Shown in pieces: positions 1-9,589 of a stretch of DNA of 64,000 bases. A model generated the notes under the pieces. It made no database searches. It was given only the letters and a program-made list of their open reading frames with translations, and was not told where the DNA came from. The position numbers were made by a program, and so were the translations under genes. Source of the DNA: JACCZZ01 sp044227805 (GTDB lineage: Bacteria; Bacteroidota; Bacteroidia; Chitinophagales; UBA10324). The stretch spans positions 28,806-92,805 of the forward strand of contig JBGAWA010000002.1 in NCBI GenBank assembly GCA_044227805.1, written 5' to 3'. Numbering within the stretch: the stretch's first letter is position 1; each line of letters begins with the position of its first letter.

Positions 1-2347
1 TCTGTGTGGGGATAGCAGTGCGGGCCATATAAGAAAATAATGGGTCACCGCTTCCTGCTGTGTTATCATAGATCAGGATATATTTCCCGCTGATACAGGC
101 ATTCGCTGATCCTTTCAAAAAGGCACCATCATCAGCCGTGGACACTGTTCGTGCAGTAGTGGCAATGTCAAGCGCAGTCATCTGCTTCAACCCCACAAAA
201 TTAGGCACTGATGGAGGGAAATTTCCGCTTCCATTGATGGCGTATCCGACTCTGATATTATGCGTCTGCCCGGCATCGAACCTTGTAGCATTCCCGGTAG
301 GTTGAACATATATCCAAACCGGTCCGCTGCTGCCCGATCCATCTGTGGTGAAATAGTTGGAAAGCGTATTGGTATTAAAAGCAGTTTGATTCCATATGTT
401 GCATGCACCATATGAGGTTGCGGCATCCGGTGTAGCGCCATTGGTTACACCAATGCCTAATCTAAGATCATAACTGGTATTCGGAACAAGGTTGTCTATC
501 CTGAAACAAATAGCAAATGGAGTACGCGTATCATTGCTGCTGCCGGCCGATTTACTTCCAAAATATTTGGGAACCACCAGCTCGGTGAATACGGCGGGAA
601 TACTGATGTAAATATTGATGCTTACATCAAGGCTGACTCCCGGAGCAGTAGCCTGCAAAGCAAAATAGCCTGGCTGATCTATTTGCAGATCCGCAAAGGT
701 GGAAACTCCGGCAACGGCTTTTTTCTTTACAGTGCCGGTGAGTGTTCCTGATCCGCTATACAGTGAAATAGTAATCGTATCTGTGAACAGGTTGTCAACG
801 GTATTGTCAGGCCTTCTCGCTTCCACGGTAAAACTGGAAAGGTTGGTATTCGTAACGCCTGAAGAGGGAACGCCGGTAAATCGCAGGAAGGTTGCTTTCG
901 CCAGCACATTGAATGGCGCACTGTTGCCGAAAGCAAGGGTATCACCTTTTGTTCGTGTGGCCCTGATCACAACCTGATCTTCTGCCGGGCTGTAGGTAAC
1001 ATTGGTAAAGGTTACGCTATTGGTGCCCGAAAGTATTGAATCCGTAAGCACTCCTCCGAGGCTTCCGCCTCCTGTTACCAGGGAGAGCGTGACCACCGTG
1101 TTGGTGGAAACATTCTGTGCGACATTGAGATTGTCCTGCGCCTGCACCACGACGCTGAACGGATAAGTTTCCTCTGCATCCGCATCGCCATTCACATGGG
1201 TGATCACCAGCTTGGTTGGAGCGTTACTGGCGAGTCCGGTACCGCTCACCGGGATGAATTGTGTTTGAGCGCCCGTGCTTGCGCAGGAAATATTACCATT
1301 GAAACCAATCGCTGAGGTGGGGGTGAAGCGGACATCAATATTGGTGGAAGATACTGTTCCCCCGGTATGTGCAAGAGCAATGTGACTGGTTGAAAATGGA
1401 TTGGCACCGGTTCTTATTTCGAAACCAGCGGGTGGTGTGATAATGATGCTGTCGGTAAGGTTGGCACCGGAAACGGAGAATGTAGAACTGCTGCTGCTGT
1501 TGCCAACGAATACATTTCCGAAATTATTGGTGAAGGAAGTGGTGACCACAGATACCGTAGGTGGCGCAGCAAATCCCTCGAAGGAAAAATCATCAATGGC
1601 GAGTCCATCGTCGGCGCCGGTATCATCCACATCTCTCCAGCGAAGCACGAGAGTTGTTCCGCTTGCCCACACGATATTGGAAACCGTAGCGGTAATAGTG
1701 GTGAAGTTGCCGCTGGCATTACCATCCAGCGTGGCCGCTGTACCGGAAGTCTTCAGCGAACTGAAATCAAGAAGCGGTTCTGTGGAATATCCTGTTAACC
1801 CGGAAATATCGGCGCCAAGCTTGTATTCGAATGTAAGCTTGTTTACGTTGTTGCTGCCACCATTTCTCCATTGTTCTCCCCGGAAAGTAATGGTGAATGA
1901 TCCTATGGCAGAGCTTGTATTATTGGTGAGTACAATTCCTATGGCGGATCTAACCGCTGAAGACGCGAGTGAGCCTGCTGCGCGATCTGTGGACGCTGTG
2001 GATCCAAAGCTGTACGTCGCTCCCCCATTGCCACTTCCTGTTCCAACCAGAAAAATTGCATTGGAACCTGATCCGTCCACCTTGGCAAACTGCCAGCCGG
2101 TCATGGTGGCTACGCTCAACGGAACGGCTGTAAAATTAAATGGTCCGGCTCCGGTAAATGTGTAGGTTCCGCTATTAGGCATACCGTTAAAATTCTGTGA
2201 ATAAACACCACCGGTATAGGAAAGCTGCCCCACACTGCTCAGGCTGAATAGCATAAAAATCAGCCATACTGAAAAACGTTCAGGGAATGTAAAACTAAGA
2301 GCGGTGAAGGATGGCTGCAGGCAATGAGGGTAGAATTTTTTGTTCAT
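1..2347 (-). CDS. Large secreted repetitive protein, C-terminus outside window (partial)
   Basis: An uninterrupted reading frame runs from ATG at 2347 to the left edge, so about 782 residues are visible and the C-terminus is missing. The N-terminus (MNKKFYPHC...) has a hydrophobic stretch ending SLSSVGQ, consistent with a signal peptide. Residues about 45-270 are a Gly/Ser/Thr-rich beta domain containing an FRGEQWRNGG motif, a pattern I associate with extracellular T9SS-exported proteins that often also carry nuclease or lamin-tail domains. After this come several immunoglobulin-like modules. Cell-surface or secreted location is inferred. The enzymatic part, if any, would lie outside the window, so no function is assigned. 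The 240 bp upstream is AT-rich without clear signals. Confidence 0.75.
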   Translation of the reverse strand, partial: MNKKFYPHCLQPSFTALSFTFPERFSVWLIFMLFSLSSVGQLSYTGGVYSQNFNGMPNSGTYTFTGAGPFNFTAVPLSVATMTGWQFAKVDGSGSNAIFLVGTGSGNGGATYSFGSTASTDRAAGSLASSAVRSAIGIVLTNNTSSAIGSFTITFRGEQWRNGGSNNVNKLTFEYKLGADISGLTGYSTEPLLDFSSLKTSGTAATLDGNASGNFTTITATVSNIVWASGTTLVLRWRDVDDTGADDGLAIDDFSFEGFAAPPTVSVVTTSFTNNFGNVFVGNSSSSSTFSVSGANLTDSIIITPPAGFEIRTGANPFSTSHIALAHTGGTVSSTNIDVRFTPTSAIGFNGNISCASTGAQTQFIPVSGTGLASNAPTKLVITHVNGDADAEETYPFSVVVQAQDNLNVAQNVSTNTVVTLSLVTGGGSLGGVLTDSILSGTNSVTFTNVTYSPAEDQVVIRATRTKGDTLAFGNSAPFNVLAKATFLRFTGVPSSGVTNTNLSSFTVEARRPDNTVDNLFTDTITISLYSGSGTLTGTVKKKAVAGVSTFADLQIDQPGYFALQATAPGVSLDVSINIYISIPAVFTELVVPKYFGSKSAGSSNDTRTPFAICFRIDNLVPNTSYDLRLGIGVTNGATPDAATSYGACNIWNQTAFNTNTLSNYFTTDGSGSSGPVWIYVQPTGNATRFDAGQTHNIRVGYAINGSGNFPPSVPNFVGLKQMTALDIATTARTVSTADDGAFLKGSANACISGKYILIYDNTAGSGDPLFSYMARTAIPTQ

Positions 2348-2586
2348 GAGTGGGAAATTAGAAGCGTAAAAAATGATAGTAAAAATGATGCGTAAAAGCG
2401 GATGTAAAGGAAGCTAAAGATGAAGCCATAAAGCTATATGATTCGTTAAACAATTCTTATATTTTCTTTGGTGAATGCTAACTTTTTTTGCCTTCGGTAA
2501 AAACGGATAACTTCCGCGGAATGCTGCTATGCTGCAGGTCGTCTTGCAGGGTTATTAAACCATACCTTGGGTATCATCACTGCCTT

Positions 2587-3414
2587 TCAATAGGTCAGAG
2601 TGGCCATAACCGGCAAATGATCGGAAGGGTACTTAAAATCATAGAAGTCATCAATTGTGATGTATTTGCCGATTTGCATGACTGCCGTATCGGCCACAAA
2701 AATATAGTCAATCTGGCCATTGGGTTTTTCCTTAAAATTAAATCCGTTCCAGGTGTCCTTTTCACCATAGGGTTTAGACCGGCAATGGCTCCTCGCTTCT
2801 GCCAGGTGCTGCGATAAAAATGCCACGGGAGCCTCTTCCGGCCTTGCATTCAGATCGCCTGTAAAGATCACCTCGCAGTTATTGATTTTTTTTAATGCTG
2901 CTATTTGCGCAACAATCAGTTTGGCGGATTCCAGCCTTGCAAGCGCTCCAACATGATCGAAATGTGCGTTGATTACCCATATAAATTGCTTGCCTTCCAG
3001 TGATCTGAATAACCCATAAGTGGCAATGCGCGGAAGCGCCGCATCCCATCCGATTGAAATGGTATCCGGTGTTGGTGATAGCCATAGCGTATGCTGTTGT
3101 ATCAGCTTAAACCTGTTCTTGTTGTAAAAAATATTGGAATATTCTGCGTCAGGCTCATTCGTCCTCGGGTTGCCGATAGAGGCATATTGAGGCATTTGCT
3201 GCAATAGGAAATCCTGTTGAAACTTCTGCGCTTCCTGCATGCCAATAAAATCAGGAGCATAATAATTCATTAAATCAGCCACCTTGTTTTTGCGCTTTTC
3301 CCAATGATTTTCACCATCATCTGCCGTTCCATATCTGATGTTGTAACTCATTATTTTTATCTCTTGCCCCATAGAGAAATGGCTCATGAGCAGGGTGATG
3401 AGTAGCAATTTCAT
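2587..3414 (-). CDS. Exported endonuclease/exonuclease/phosphatase family protein
   Basis: 275 residues. The first 16 residues (MKLLLITLLMSHFSMG) are a signal peptide, and the remainder is one EEP-fold domain. The family motifs are in order: MSYNIRYG near residue 22, GMQEA (metal-binding Glu) near 59, NAHFDHVG near 149, GDLNARP near 180 and the C-terminal SDHLPV (catalytic Asp-His). All expected acidic and histidine residues for a Mg-dependent phosphodiesterase are present, so it is probably active. Substrate cannot be read from sequence; relatives act on nucleic acids, sphingomyelin or inositol phosphates. It is a single gene, not obviously in an operon with nrdJ, which lies upstream on the same strand beyond a gap of about 230 bp. 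Confidence 0.85.
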   Translation of the reverse strand: MKLLLITLLMSHFSMGQEIKIMSYNIRYGTADDGENHWEKRKNKVADLMNYYAPDFIGMQEAQKFQQDFLLQQMPQYASIGNPRTNEPDAEYSNIFYNKNRFKLIQQHTLWLSPTPDTISIGWDAALPRIATYGLFRSLEGKQFIWVINAHFDHVGALARLESAKLIVAQIAALKKINNCEVIFTGDLNARPEEAPVAFLSQHLAEARSHCRSKPYGEKDTWNGFNFKEKPNGQIDYIFVADTAVMQIGKYITIDDFYDFKYPSDHLPVMATLTY

Positions 3415-3643
3415 AGATCGATTTTACTGTTTGAGTCATGAACGGAGATCGTGCATTTTTTTGGAAAGATCCAGGTCGGTTGCAACCGGCAACCGCTCAG
3501 GCAGCCTATACTCCGCCGGGGAATCAGCCAGCATAAAGTGAATGGCAGCAGTGATGCGGTAACTGCCATGCGTTTCCAACAAATCTTACTAACAGGGTTT
3601 CCTTTGCTGCCTGTTAATTATGCGAAGCAGGAATACCCTTTTC

Positions 3644-6229
3644 TTACCCACACTTGCTGCTTCCGCAGCTTTTGCAGACCAGGCAACCCTCTTCATACAC
3701 CAATCCAGTCAGGTCACCACATTCGGGGCATTGCTTGTCGACGGCAGGTGTTCCGTCTTCGATGTATTTTTTAAGCGCACGTTCCACTCCGGCTTTCCAG
3801 GTATTGAGTGATTCGGCTTTTAAGTCGAGGTTTTCAATGAGGTCAACTACATGCTGTAAAGGCATACCATGCCGCAACACACCGGAGATCAGCTTCGCAT
3901 AATTCCAGAATTCCTGTTCGAATGAACGGGAGAGTCCTTCAATGGTTACTTTGTACCCTGCGCGATCGATATATTGAAAATCATATCGGGTGGTTTTATC
4001 TTCAAGGCGTGTTTTGATCACCCAGCCTTTGTCAACGTAGTTAGGTAACAGGATGGAATCTTCATTCACCACGCCCGTAAATATTTCATACGGCTTTCCT
4101 TTCAGCAGGCCCACCACGGCGCTCCATTTTTCATTCCCGTTCATAAACCGTAACACATCAGCCTCCAGAACCTTGGGTCGCTTGGGTGCATTGGATGTAA
4201 GCACCTCATCTGCTGCTACTTTTTTCTTCTGTGCGTCATTTCCAATCAACACTCCGGAGCGTGAGCCATCACGATACACGGTGATGCCTTTCAAGCCGTG
4301 TTTCCACGCTGCCAGATAAATCTCCCCTACTTTATCAACGCCTACATCATTCGGTAAATTGATGGTGGAAGAAATGGAATGCGTGATATATTTCTGTACG
4401 GCGCTCTGAATTTCCACGCGTTTGATCCAGTCAATCTCTGGTGCCGTGCTGCCGTAATAAGGTGATTTTTTGAGGTCTTTCTCGCCGGTAATTTCCATCC
4501 ACATTTTGAGTTTGGGATGATATACTTCAAATTCCTGCCAGGGATCGCCCATCGCATCCACAAAATCTACGCGCTGGTTTTTGTCATTTGGATTCACTTT
4601 CCGGCGGCGTTTGTAACTAAGCATGTAAACCGGTTCAATGCCGGATGAAGTTTGCGCCAGAATGCTGAGGGTACCGGTAGGTGCCACGGTACTTAATGAA
4701 ATATTTCTTCTGCCAAAGCGCATCATACGATCATATACAGCCGGCATTTCCAGCTGCATCATCTGCACAAATTCAGAAGTGTTTTCAATATCCTTATCGA
4801 ATCCTTCAAAGGCACCGCGCTCAATAGACATATCCACTGAACTGTCGAATTCCGCCATGCATTTTGTTTTCTGCATTTCACTAATCACCTGCAAAGCGGC
4901 GGTTGAATCGAAAGGTAATCCCAAGGCAGCAACAGCATCACCCAGTGCCGTAAATCCGAGTCCGGTGCGGCGGCCTTTTCTTCCCTGCTCCTGCAACAGT
5001 TTCCAGGTACGTACCTCCACCTCTTTGATATAATCAGGTTCGGGATCATTGGCCACTTTTTCCAGTATGCGGTCGATATGTTGCAGTTCCAGTTCTACCA
5101 AATCATCACTCAGCCGTTGCGCTTCATAGGTTACTTCATACAGTTTTTTGTAATTGAACGCGGCCTGTGGTGTGAACGGCTGATCTACGAAAGAGAAAAG
5201 ATTGAGTGCAATCAAACGGCAACTGTCGCCTCCCTGCATGGCAATTTCGCTGCAGGGATTGGTGGAAACATTTTTATAACCGGGATAAACGGAAGAAGTG
5301 GAATACTTATGCTGGCGATCCCAGAAAATCAATCCAGGCTCTGCCGTTTTATGTGCGCAGTTGATGATGGTGTCCCACAGTTCACGTGCACGAACGGTTT
5401 TGGTATACTTAGGATTCGGCGATTCAATGGGCCAGCGGTGCGTGAATTCACCGTCCTGTGCTACGGCTTCCATAAATTCATCACTCAGCCGCACTGAAAC
5501 ATTTGCGCCGGTAATTTTGGAAAGATCCTGCTTGGCGGTAATAAAAAATTCAACATCAGGGTGCGTGATGTCCATGGTTATCATCAAGGCCCCACGGCGG
5601 CCATGCTGTGCAACTTCTCTTGTCGTGTTGGAGAATCTTTCCATGAAAGAAACGGCTCCTGTGGTTGTACCGGCCGCGTTCAATACCGGAGCACCGGCAG
5701 GACGGATGGTGGAAATATCTATCCCCACACCACAGCGGCGCTTAAACAATTGCGCCAGTTGCTGATCGGTAAAGAAAATGCCACCGTAAGAGTCATAAAT
5801 TTCAGGAAGCACCACGCAGTTACTCAGTGAGGCCACCATGGTTTGATTGCCTAAGACACCCATTACGCTTCCCTGCGGAATGATATAACTGAAGCGCCGA
5901 AAGTATTCATAAATTTTTTCCTCATTCAGCAATTCACGTTGCTGCCCGTAGGCGGAAAGATGTTTCACGATCTTGTTGGGTATCGTATTTTCCGCAAACT
6001 GCATTTCTATTTTCCCAAACTCGCGCGCCATCCGCCGGTGCATATCATCAGGTGTCAGTTCGTAGTAGTGCCCTTTCGCGTCCTTCACCGCATATTTATT
6101 CATCCAGGTAGTGGCGGCTAATTCATCGCCATGGAAATATTCAATAGCGGCCTGTAATACTTCATCATAGGTATATACTGTGCGGGCGATCGTGTTTTCT
6201 CCTTTGTTCAAGGTGAGGGTTGAAGACAT
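3644..6229 (-). CDS. nrdJ: Adenosylcobalamin-dependent (class II) ribonucleoside-diphosphate reductase
   Basis: Reduces ribonucleotides to deoxyribonucleotides using an adenosylcobalamin-generated thiyl radical, so it works with or without oxygen. I chose ATG at 6229 (MSSTLTLNKG), giving 861 residues; the longer frame to 6331 adds an unlikely extension. The redox pair is C138 (LSNCVV) and C337 (GDSCR), with the radical cysteine C326 in NPCSE. Further family features are APTGTLS near residue 580 and a C-terminal cysteine-rich tail (CPECG, CKSC, SSKCG) that re-reduces the active site. No cobalamin riboswitch motif was recognised in the upstream 400 bp, and no class I nrdAB genes occur in this window. 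Confidence 0.93.
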   Translation of the reverse strand: MSSTLTLNKGENTIARTVYTYDEVLQAAIEYFHGDELAATTWMNKYAVKDAKGHYYELTPDDMHRRMAREFGKIEMQFAENTIPNKIVKHLSAYGQQRELLNEEKIYEYFRRFSYIIPQGSVMGVLGNQTMVASLSNCVVLPEIYDSYGGIFFTDQQLAQLFKRRCGVGIDISTIRPAGAPVLNAAGTTTGAVSFMERFSNTTREVAQHGRRGALMITMDITHPDVEFFITAKQDLSKITGANVSVRLSDEFMEAVAQDGEFTHRWPIESPNPKYTKTVRARELWDTIINCAHKTAEPGLIFWDRQHKYSTSSVYPGYKNVSTNPCSEIAMQGGDSCRLIALNLFSFVDQPFTPQAAFNYKKLYEVTYEAQRLSDDLVELELQHIDRILEKVANDPEPDYIKEVEVRTWKLLQEQGRKGRRTGLGFTALGDAVAALGLPFDSTAALQVISEMQKTKCMAEFDSSVDMSIERGAFEGFDKDIENTSEFVQMMQLEMPAVYDRMMRFGRRNISLSTVAPTGTLSILAQTSSGIEPVYMLSYKRRRKVNPNDKNQRVDFVDAMGDPWQEFEVYHPKLKMWMEITGEKDLKKSPYYGSTAPEIDWIKRVEIQSAVQKYITHSISSTINLPNDVGVDKVGEIYLAAWKHGLKGITVYRDGSRSGVLIGNDAQKKKVAADEVLTSNAPKRPKVLEADVLRFMNGNEKWSAVVGLLKGKPYEIFTGVVNEDSILLPNYVDKGWVIKTRLEDKTTRYDFQYIDRAGYKVTIEGLSRSFEQEFWNYAKLISGVLRHGMPLQHVVDLIENLDLKAESLNTWKAGVERALKKYIEDGTPAVDKQCPECGDLTGLVYEEGCLVCKSCGSSKCG

Positions 6230-6495
6230 AGCGTAATAACTTTTGATGGTTGGAAAAAATAGGGGACACGAAAGTAGATCAAACATGATTTGCCACGCCT
6301 GAATTTTATACACACTCTGTTGACAGTACATAATGATCCTGTAATGAGTAATTTACGGTTAACAGCCTTGAAAAACAATCTCATTTTATGGTAGCAAGGT
6401 GGATAAACTACTGTACGGCCGATCGCAATCTTTCCCTTTAAAGCATTGCAACCATATAAATGAAAGGATGTGGGAAAGGTTTTTTTTAAAAAATT

Positions 6496-6518
6496 AGTAC
6501 TTTTTATAACCGAGTACT
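6496..6518. promoter_or_regulatory. Pair of AGTACT palindromes, candidate PadR operator
   Basis: Two identical 6-bp palindromes AGTACT start 17 bp apart, in an otherwise A/T-run region, about 120-140 bp before the padR start. PadR regulators typically bind dyads in their own promoter. The assignment is inference from position and symmetry only. Confidence 0.3.
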
Positions 6519-6606
6519 GAATTTTTATTCCTTATAAATCAATATGTTATGATAAAATTTCAAAAATAAATGGTACTATGTGATACAAAATACCAAAGAC
6601 TGCATA

Positions 6607-6614
6607 TATCTTTG
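6607..6614 (+). promoter_or_regulatory. -7 promoter element of the padR-pspC operon
   Basis: TATCTTTG matches the Bacteroidota -7 consensus TAnnTTTG and lies 25 bp before the padR ATG at 6639, a suitable distance for a short leader. The -33 element is not distinct. Confidence 0.45.
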
Positions 6615-6638
6615 CTATGTCAAAAACAAGTTAATACC

Positions 6639-7019
6639 ATGAACATCGAGAACACACAAGCCCAAATGCGAAAAGGCATCCTCGAGTTTTGCATTCTTTC
6701 CATCATAGGCAATGATGAAGAATGCTATGCTTCGGAGATACTTGATCGGATGAAGAGGGCTAAACTGATCGTGGTGGAAGGAACGCTGTATCCACTGCTC
6801 ACCCGTCTGAAGAACGACGGCTACCTCAGCTATCAATGGGTTGAATCCAAATCCGGACCACCCAGGAAGTACTACAAGCTCACCGGTCTCGGGGAAAAAT
6901 TTCTCGAGGAGCTCAGAAAAACCTGGGATGAGCTCGTACTGGCTGTAGACCTCACCACCAAAAAAACTGAAACTGCCCCATCTTCTCAAACCTCTCAAAT
7001 CGAATCAAACAATGAATAA
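6639..7019 (+). CDS. PadR family transcriptional regulator
   Basis: 126 residues from ATG at 6639 (MNIENTQAQMRKG); a 23-codon upstream extension lacks family similarity. The protein is a winged helix of the PadR type: ILEFCILSII helix, YASEILDRM recognition helix, the hallmark EGTLYPLLTRL and GPPRKYY wing, then a C-terminal dimer helix. PadR proteins usually repress their own operon and respond to envelope or small-molecule stress. The stop overlaps the next start by 8 bp (7012-7019), so the two genes are translationally coupled and the PspC protein is its likely partner or target. Confidence 0.9.
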   Translation: MNIENTQAQMRKGILEFCILSIIGNDEECYASEILDRMKRAKLIVVEGTLYPLLTRLKNDGYLSYQWVESKSGPPRKYYKLTGLGEKFLEELRKTWDELVLAVDLTTKKTETAPSSQTSQIESNNE

Positions 7020-8676
7020 AACCGTAACCATCAACCTCAGTGGAATAGTATTCCACATTGATGAAAATGCCTATGAGCAATTGAAAAAATACCTGGAGAA
7101 ACTCAAAGCTCATTTCTCCACCACACAAGGCAAAGAAGAAATCATTGCCGACATCGAAAGCCGCCTTGCCGAAATGTTTGCAGAGCGCAATGCGGATGCT
7201 AACAAAGTAATCATGGTAGCTGATGTGGATGAAGTGATACTGGCTATGGGTAAACCGGAAGAACTTCCCGGCAATGAAGAAGAAGAGCAGAAAACCAGTC
7301 CAAGAGCCGAACAAACCATCTATTATGAAAATGGCCGTAAACGCTTCTTTCGTAATCCCGAAGACAAAGTATTGGGTGGCGTTTGTTCCGGTATCAGTGC
7401 TTACTTCGACATTGACCCTATCTATCTGCGCCTTGTATTCGGCCTGTCGATCATTTTTGCCGGCACGGGTGTTTTGTTGTACATCATCCTCTGGTTCATT
7501 ATCCCGGAAGCAAAAACCACTTCCGATAAATTGCTCATGCGTGGTGAACGCGTAAATGTTGCCACTATTGAAAAGAATGTACGCGAAGAAATGGAAAGCC
7601 TGAAAAAGCGGGGGGAGGCCTTCGCCGGCGAACTTTCATCGGATGAAATGAAGCACCGTGTGAGATCATCATCACAAAAAGTAGGTGATTTTATTGGTGA
7701 CGTCTTAAAGGCATTCGGAAAATTTATCGCCGGCGTATTCGGTATTGTTATTACCATCTTCAGCATTGCGGTATTGGTTGGATTAACCATCGTCATCTTC
7801 AGTGGTGTGGGTGTTTTCAGTTTCGCCGTACCGCATGAACTCACTAATATGGTACTGACGAACTCACAGTTATGGTGGTTAGTCTTCGGCGGTATCCTGG
7901 CTATCGGTATTCCTTTCACCTTGTTATTGCTGAATGGCCTGAAAATCCTGTTTAAGGTGAGGTTGAACCTGCGTATGATTGGTGCCGTGATGGCAGGCTT
8001 GTGGCTGGTGGGAATTGCCATCTGTGTACTTACCGGAATAAGAATCGCAAGCGAGTTTCAGCGTTCCGCCACTATAAAAAAGAGTTATAAAATCAGTAGT
8101 GTTACCGGTAACCGGTTGGTGCTTAAATCAACTCCGGAATCAGTGGACTATGATTTCAGGCATAATGAGGTGGTGAGGTTTGGAGATCTGTTTATCATGG
8201 ATGAAAGTGCCGACTCGGTGATGAACCGTATGGTGCATATCGATATTGAGCAGAGCGAGAATGATTCCGTTTACCTGGTTTCCACGCTCTACTCACGCGG
8301 CAAAACGTTTGATGAAGCTAAGCACCTCGCTGATGACATTAACTACCAATACCGCGTCACCGATTCAGTGATCCTGTTGCCAAAGTACTTCAACCTCAGC
8401 ACCGCTTCCAAATTCCGCGGCCAGCATGTGAAGATGATTTTGAAAGTACCGGTTGGCAAATCGGTCGTGCTCGACAAATCGCTGGATAATATGCTCGACG
8501 ATGTTTCGAATGTTACCGACACCTGGGACTGGGATATGCTCGGACATGAATGGAAAATGACAAAAGATGGGTTGGAGTGTAACCAATGTCCCGGAATCAG
8601 CGACAAAGAGGAGAAATCGCAAATAGAAAAAGAGATCAAAATCGACTCCAGCGGAATTGAAATCAAAACCCTTTGA
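7012..8676 (+). CDS. PspC domain-containing inner-membrane protein
   Basis: 554 residues. Residues 1-85 form a soluble region found in Bacteroidota PspC proteins. An acidic linker (about 87-95) leads to the PspC domain at about 110-170 (KVLGGVCSGISAYF, then a membrane segment with LYIILWFIIP). A charged segment (185-225) precedes three or more hydrophobic segments between about 230 and 350, and a beta-rich region fills 355-554. PspC-type proteins take part in membrane-stress sensing. The overlap with padR implies co-transcription, and small exported proteins follow. The C-terminal half may be an extracytoplasmic beta-helical sensor, which is inference. Confidence 0.85.
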   Translation: MNKTVTINLSGIVFHIDENAYEQLKKYLEKLKAHFSTTQGKEEIIADIESRLAEMFAERNADANKVIMVADVDEVILAMGKPEELPGNEEEEQKTSPRAEQTIYYENGRKRFFRNPEDKVLGGVCSGISAYFDIDPIYLRLVFGLSIIFAGTGVLLYIILWFIIPEAKTTSDKLLMRGERVNVATIEKNVREEMESLKKRGEAFAGELSSDEMKHRVRSSSQKVGDFIGDVLKAFGKFIAGVFGIVITIFSIAVLVGLTIVIFSGVGVFSFAVPHELTNMVLTNSQLWWLVFGGILAIGIPFTLLLLNGLKILFKVRLNLRMIGAVMAGLWLVGIAICVLTGIRIASEFQRSATIKKSYKISSVTGNRLVLKSTPESVDYDFRHNEVVRFGDLFIMDESADSVMNRMVHIDIEQSENDSVYLVSTLYSRGKTFDEAKHLADDINYQYRVTDSVILLPKYFNLSTASKFRGQHVKMILKVPVGKSVVLDKSLDNMLDDVSNVTDTWDWDMLGHEWKMTKDGLECNQCPGISDKEEKSQIEKEIKIDSSGIEIKTL

Positions 8677-8724
8677 TCAACCATTTCATTCACCGGAAAT
8701 TTTCATCGCAAATAAACCAAGATC

Positions 8725-9087
8725 ATGAAAACCATAACCATCCTTTTCGCAGGTTTCCTGGCCATCGGCACGCAAAATGTTTTTGCAGATTCCATGGATC
8801 AAACCGCTAACTGTTGTCCAGTCATTGAACAGATCAGTGCAGCAACCATTCAAAGCCAGCAGCTGCTGCTGGATCAGCTGCAGGCTGAAAGTGAAACGAT
8901 GCAGGCACATTCCGTCAAGACCGTGCATGAGCAGGTGCAAAAGAAGGTGGCGCTGGAAAGCGATTTACATGCAGCTATGACGGATATGCAGCATGAAACC
9001 GAAAGCATTCCGGTGGAGGCGCTACAGGCGATTTCAGCCAAAGCAGCAGCCTTTGTAAAGGGAGTGACTTATAATAGCAGTAAATAA
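8725..9087 (+). CDS. Small exported protein, function unknown
   Basis: 120 residues beginning with a signal peptide (MKTITILFAGFLAIGTQNVFA). The mature part is Gln/Glu/Ala-rich and mostly helical, with one CC pair near residue 29. I recognise no family. It starts 48 bp after the PspC gene on the same strand and so probably belongs to the padR-pspC transcription unit. A periplasmic role is inferred only from the signal peptide. Confidence 0.65.
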   Translation: MKTITILFAGFLAIGTQNVFADSMDQTANCCPVIEQISAATIQSQQLLLDQLQAESETMQAHSVKTVHEQVQKKVALESDLHAAMTDMQHETESIPVEALQAISAKAAAFVKGVTYNSSK

Positions 9088-9126
9088 CCGCAGCAGATTC
9101 TCACAAAGCATTTAATTCAACACAAA

Positions 9127-9417
9127 ATGAAAACGATATTCATTTTCACCGTAGGGCTGCTGCTGGCAGGAATAGCCCATGCGCAGGATATAAATCATCC
9201 GCAGCCAAAAAACAAGACCACTGAAACGGAAACACAATCAACAGCTATGGCAACGGATGCCGGAACGCTCGACCGCCTGCAAAGAGAAACAGAAGATATT
9301 TCCGTGATGAAACCCATTCTCTTTCTTGCCACCATCATTGACGAGAGACTGGCACTTCGCCGGTTGGAAAAAGAATCAATTGCATCCGCTAAATCCCGTG
9401 AGACGGGTAGCAAGTAA
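9127..9417 (+). CDS. Small exported protein, function unknown
   Basis: 96 residues. A clear signal peptide (MKTIFIFTVGLLLAGIAHAQ) is followed by a Thr/Glu-rich low-complexity stretch and a predicted helix (DERLALRRLEKES). It starts 39 bp after the previous small exported gene and begins with the same MKTI residues, so the two may be distant relatives, though the mature parts do not clearly align. A strong terminator at 9437-9472 closes the unit, making padR, pspC and the two small genes a likely four-gene operon. Confidence 0.6.
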   Translation: MKTIFIFTVGLLLAGIAHAQDINHPQPKNKTTETETQSTAMATDAGTLDRLQRETEDISVMKPILFLATIIDERLALRRLEKESIASAKSRETGSK

Positions 9418-9436
9418 GGCTGCGATTGCCTGGGGA

Positions 9437-9472
9437 GAAGGCGGGAATGGAAGAGCCCGCCTTCCTTTTTTC
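9437..9472 (+). terminator. Rho-independent terminator after padR-pspC unit
   Basis: GAAGGCGGG at 9437-9445 pairs perfectly with CCCGCCTTC at 9456-9464 and is followed by a run of T residues. Confidence 0.85.
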
Positions 9473-9589
9473 CGATGTCTTCCTAAGAAAACAGTGGTTA
9501 AATAGTTAATATATAGTTAATTTTACGGTCACCTCATTCAATAACTGTAACTTTTCAACGTTTTCATGCGTCTTCAAGAAAATGCATTT

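Larger units (their letters stand above)
6230..6638. other. Divergent nrdJ/padR intergenic region
   Basis: A 409-bp AT-rich gap between divergent genes. It holds two copies of AGTACT at 6496-6501 and 6513-6518, a GTAC-containing dyad near 6574-6585, and a -7 promoter match (listed separately). There is no recognisable RNA gene or conserved open frame. It is the likely site of PadR autoregulation and of the nrdJ promoter. Confidence 0.5.

Noticed and set aside
1401..2165. Long plus-strand open frame of 254 codons
   Set aside because: It is antisense to the large secreted protein, has a Val/Leu/Pro-rich composition typical of shadow frames, and no family features.
6230..6570. Possible cobalamin riboswitch before nrdJ
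   Set aside because: No B12-box core was found on the minus strand, only AT-rich sequence; one GCCAC-like match is on the wrong strand.
7422..8021. Minus-strand open frame of 199 codons
   Set aside because: Antisense to the PspC-domain gene; the sense frame has clear domains and an overlapping operon partner.
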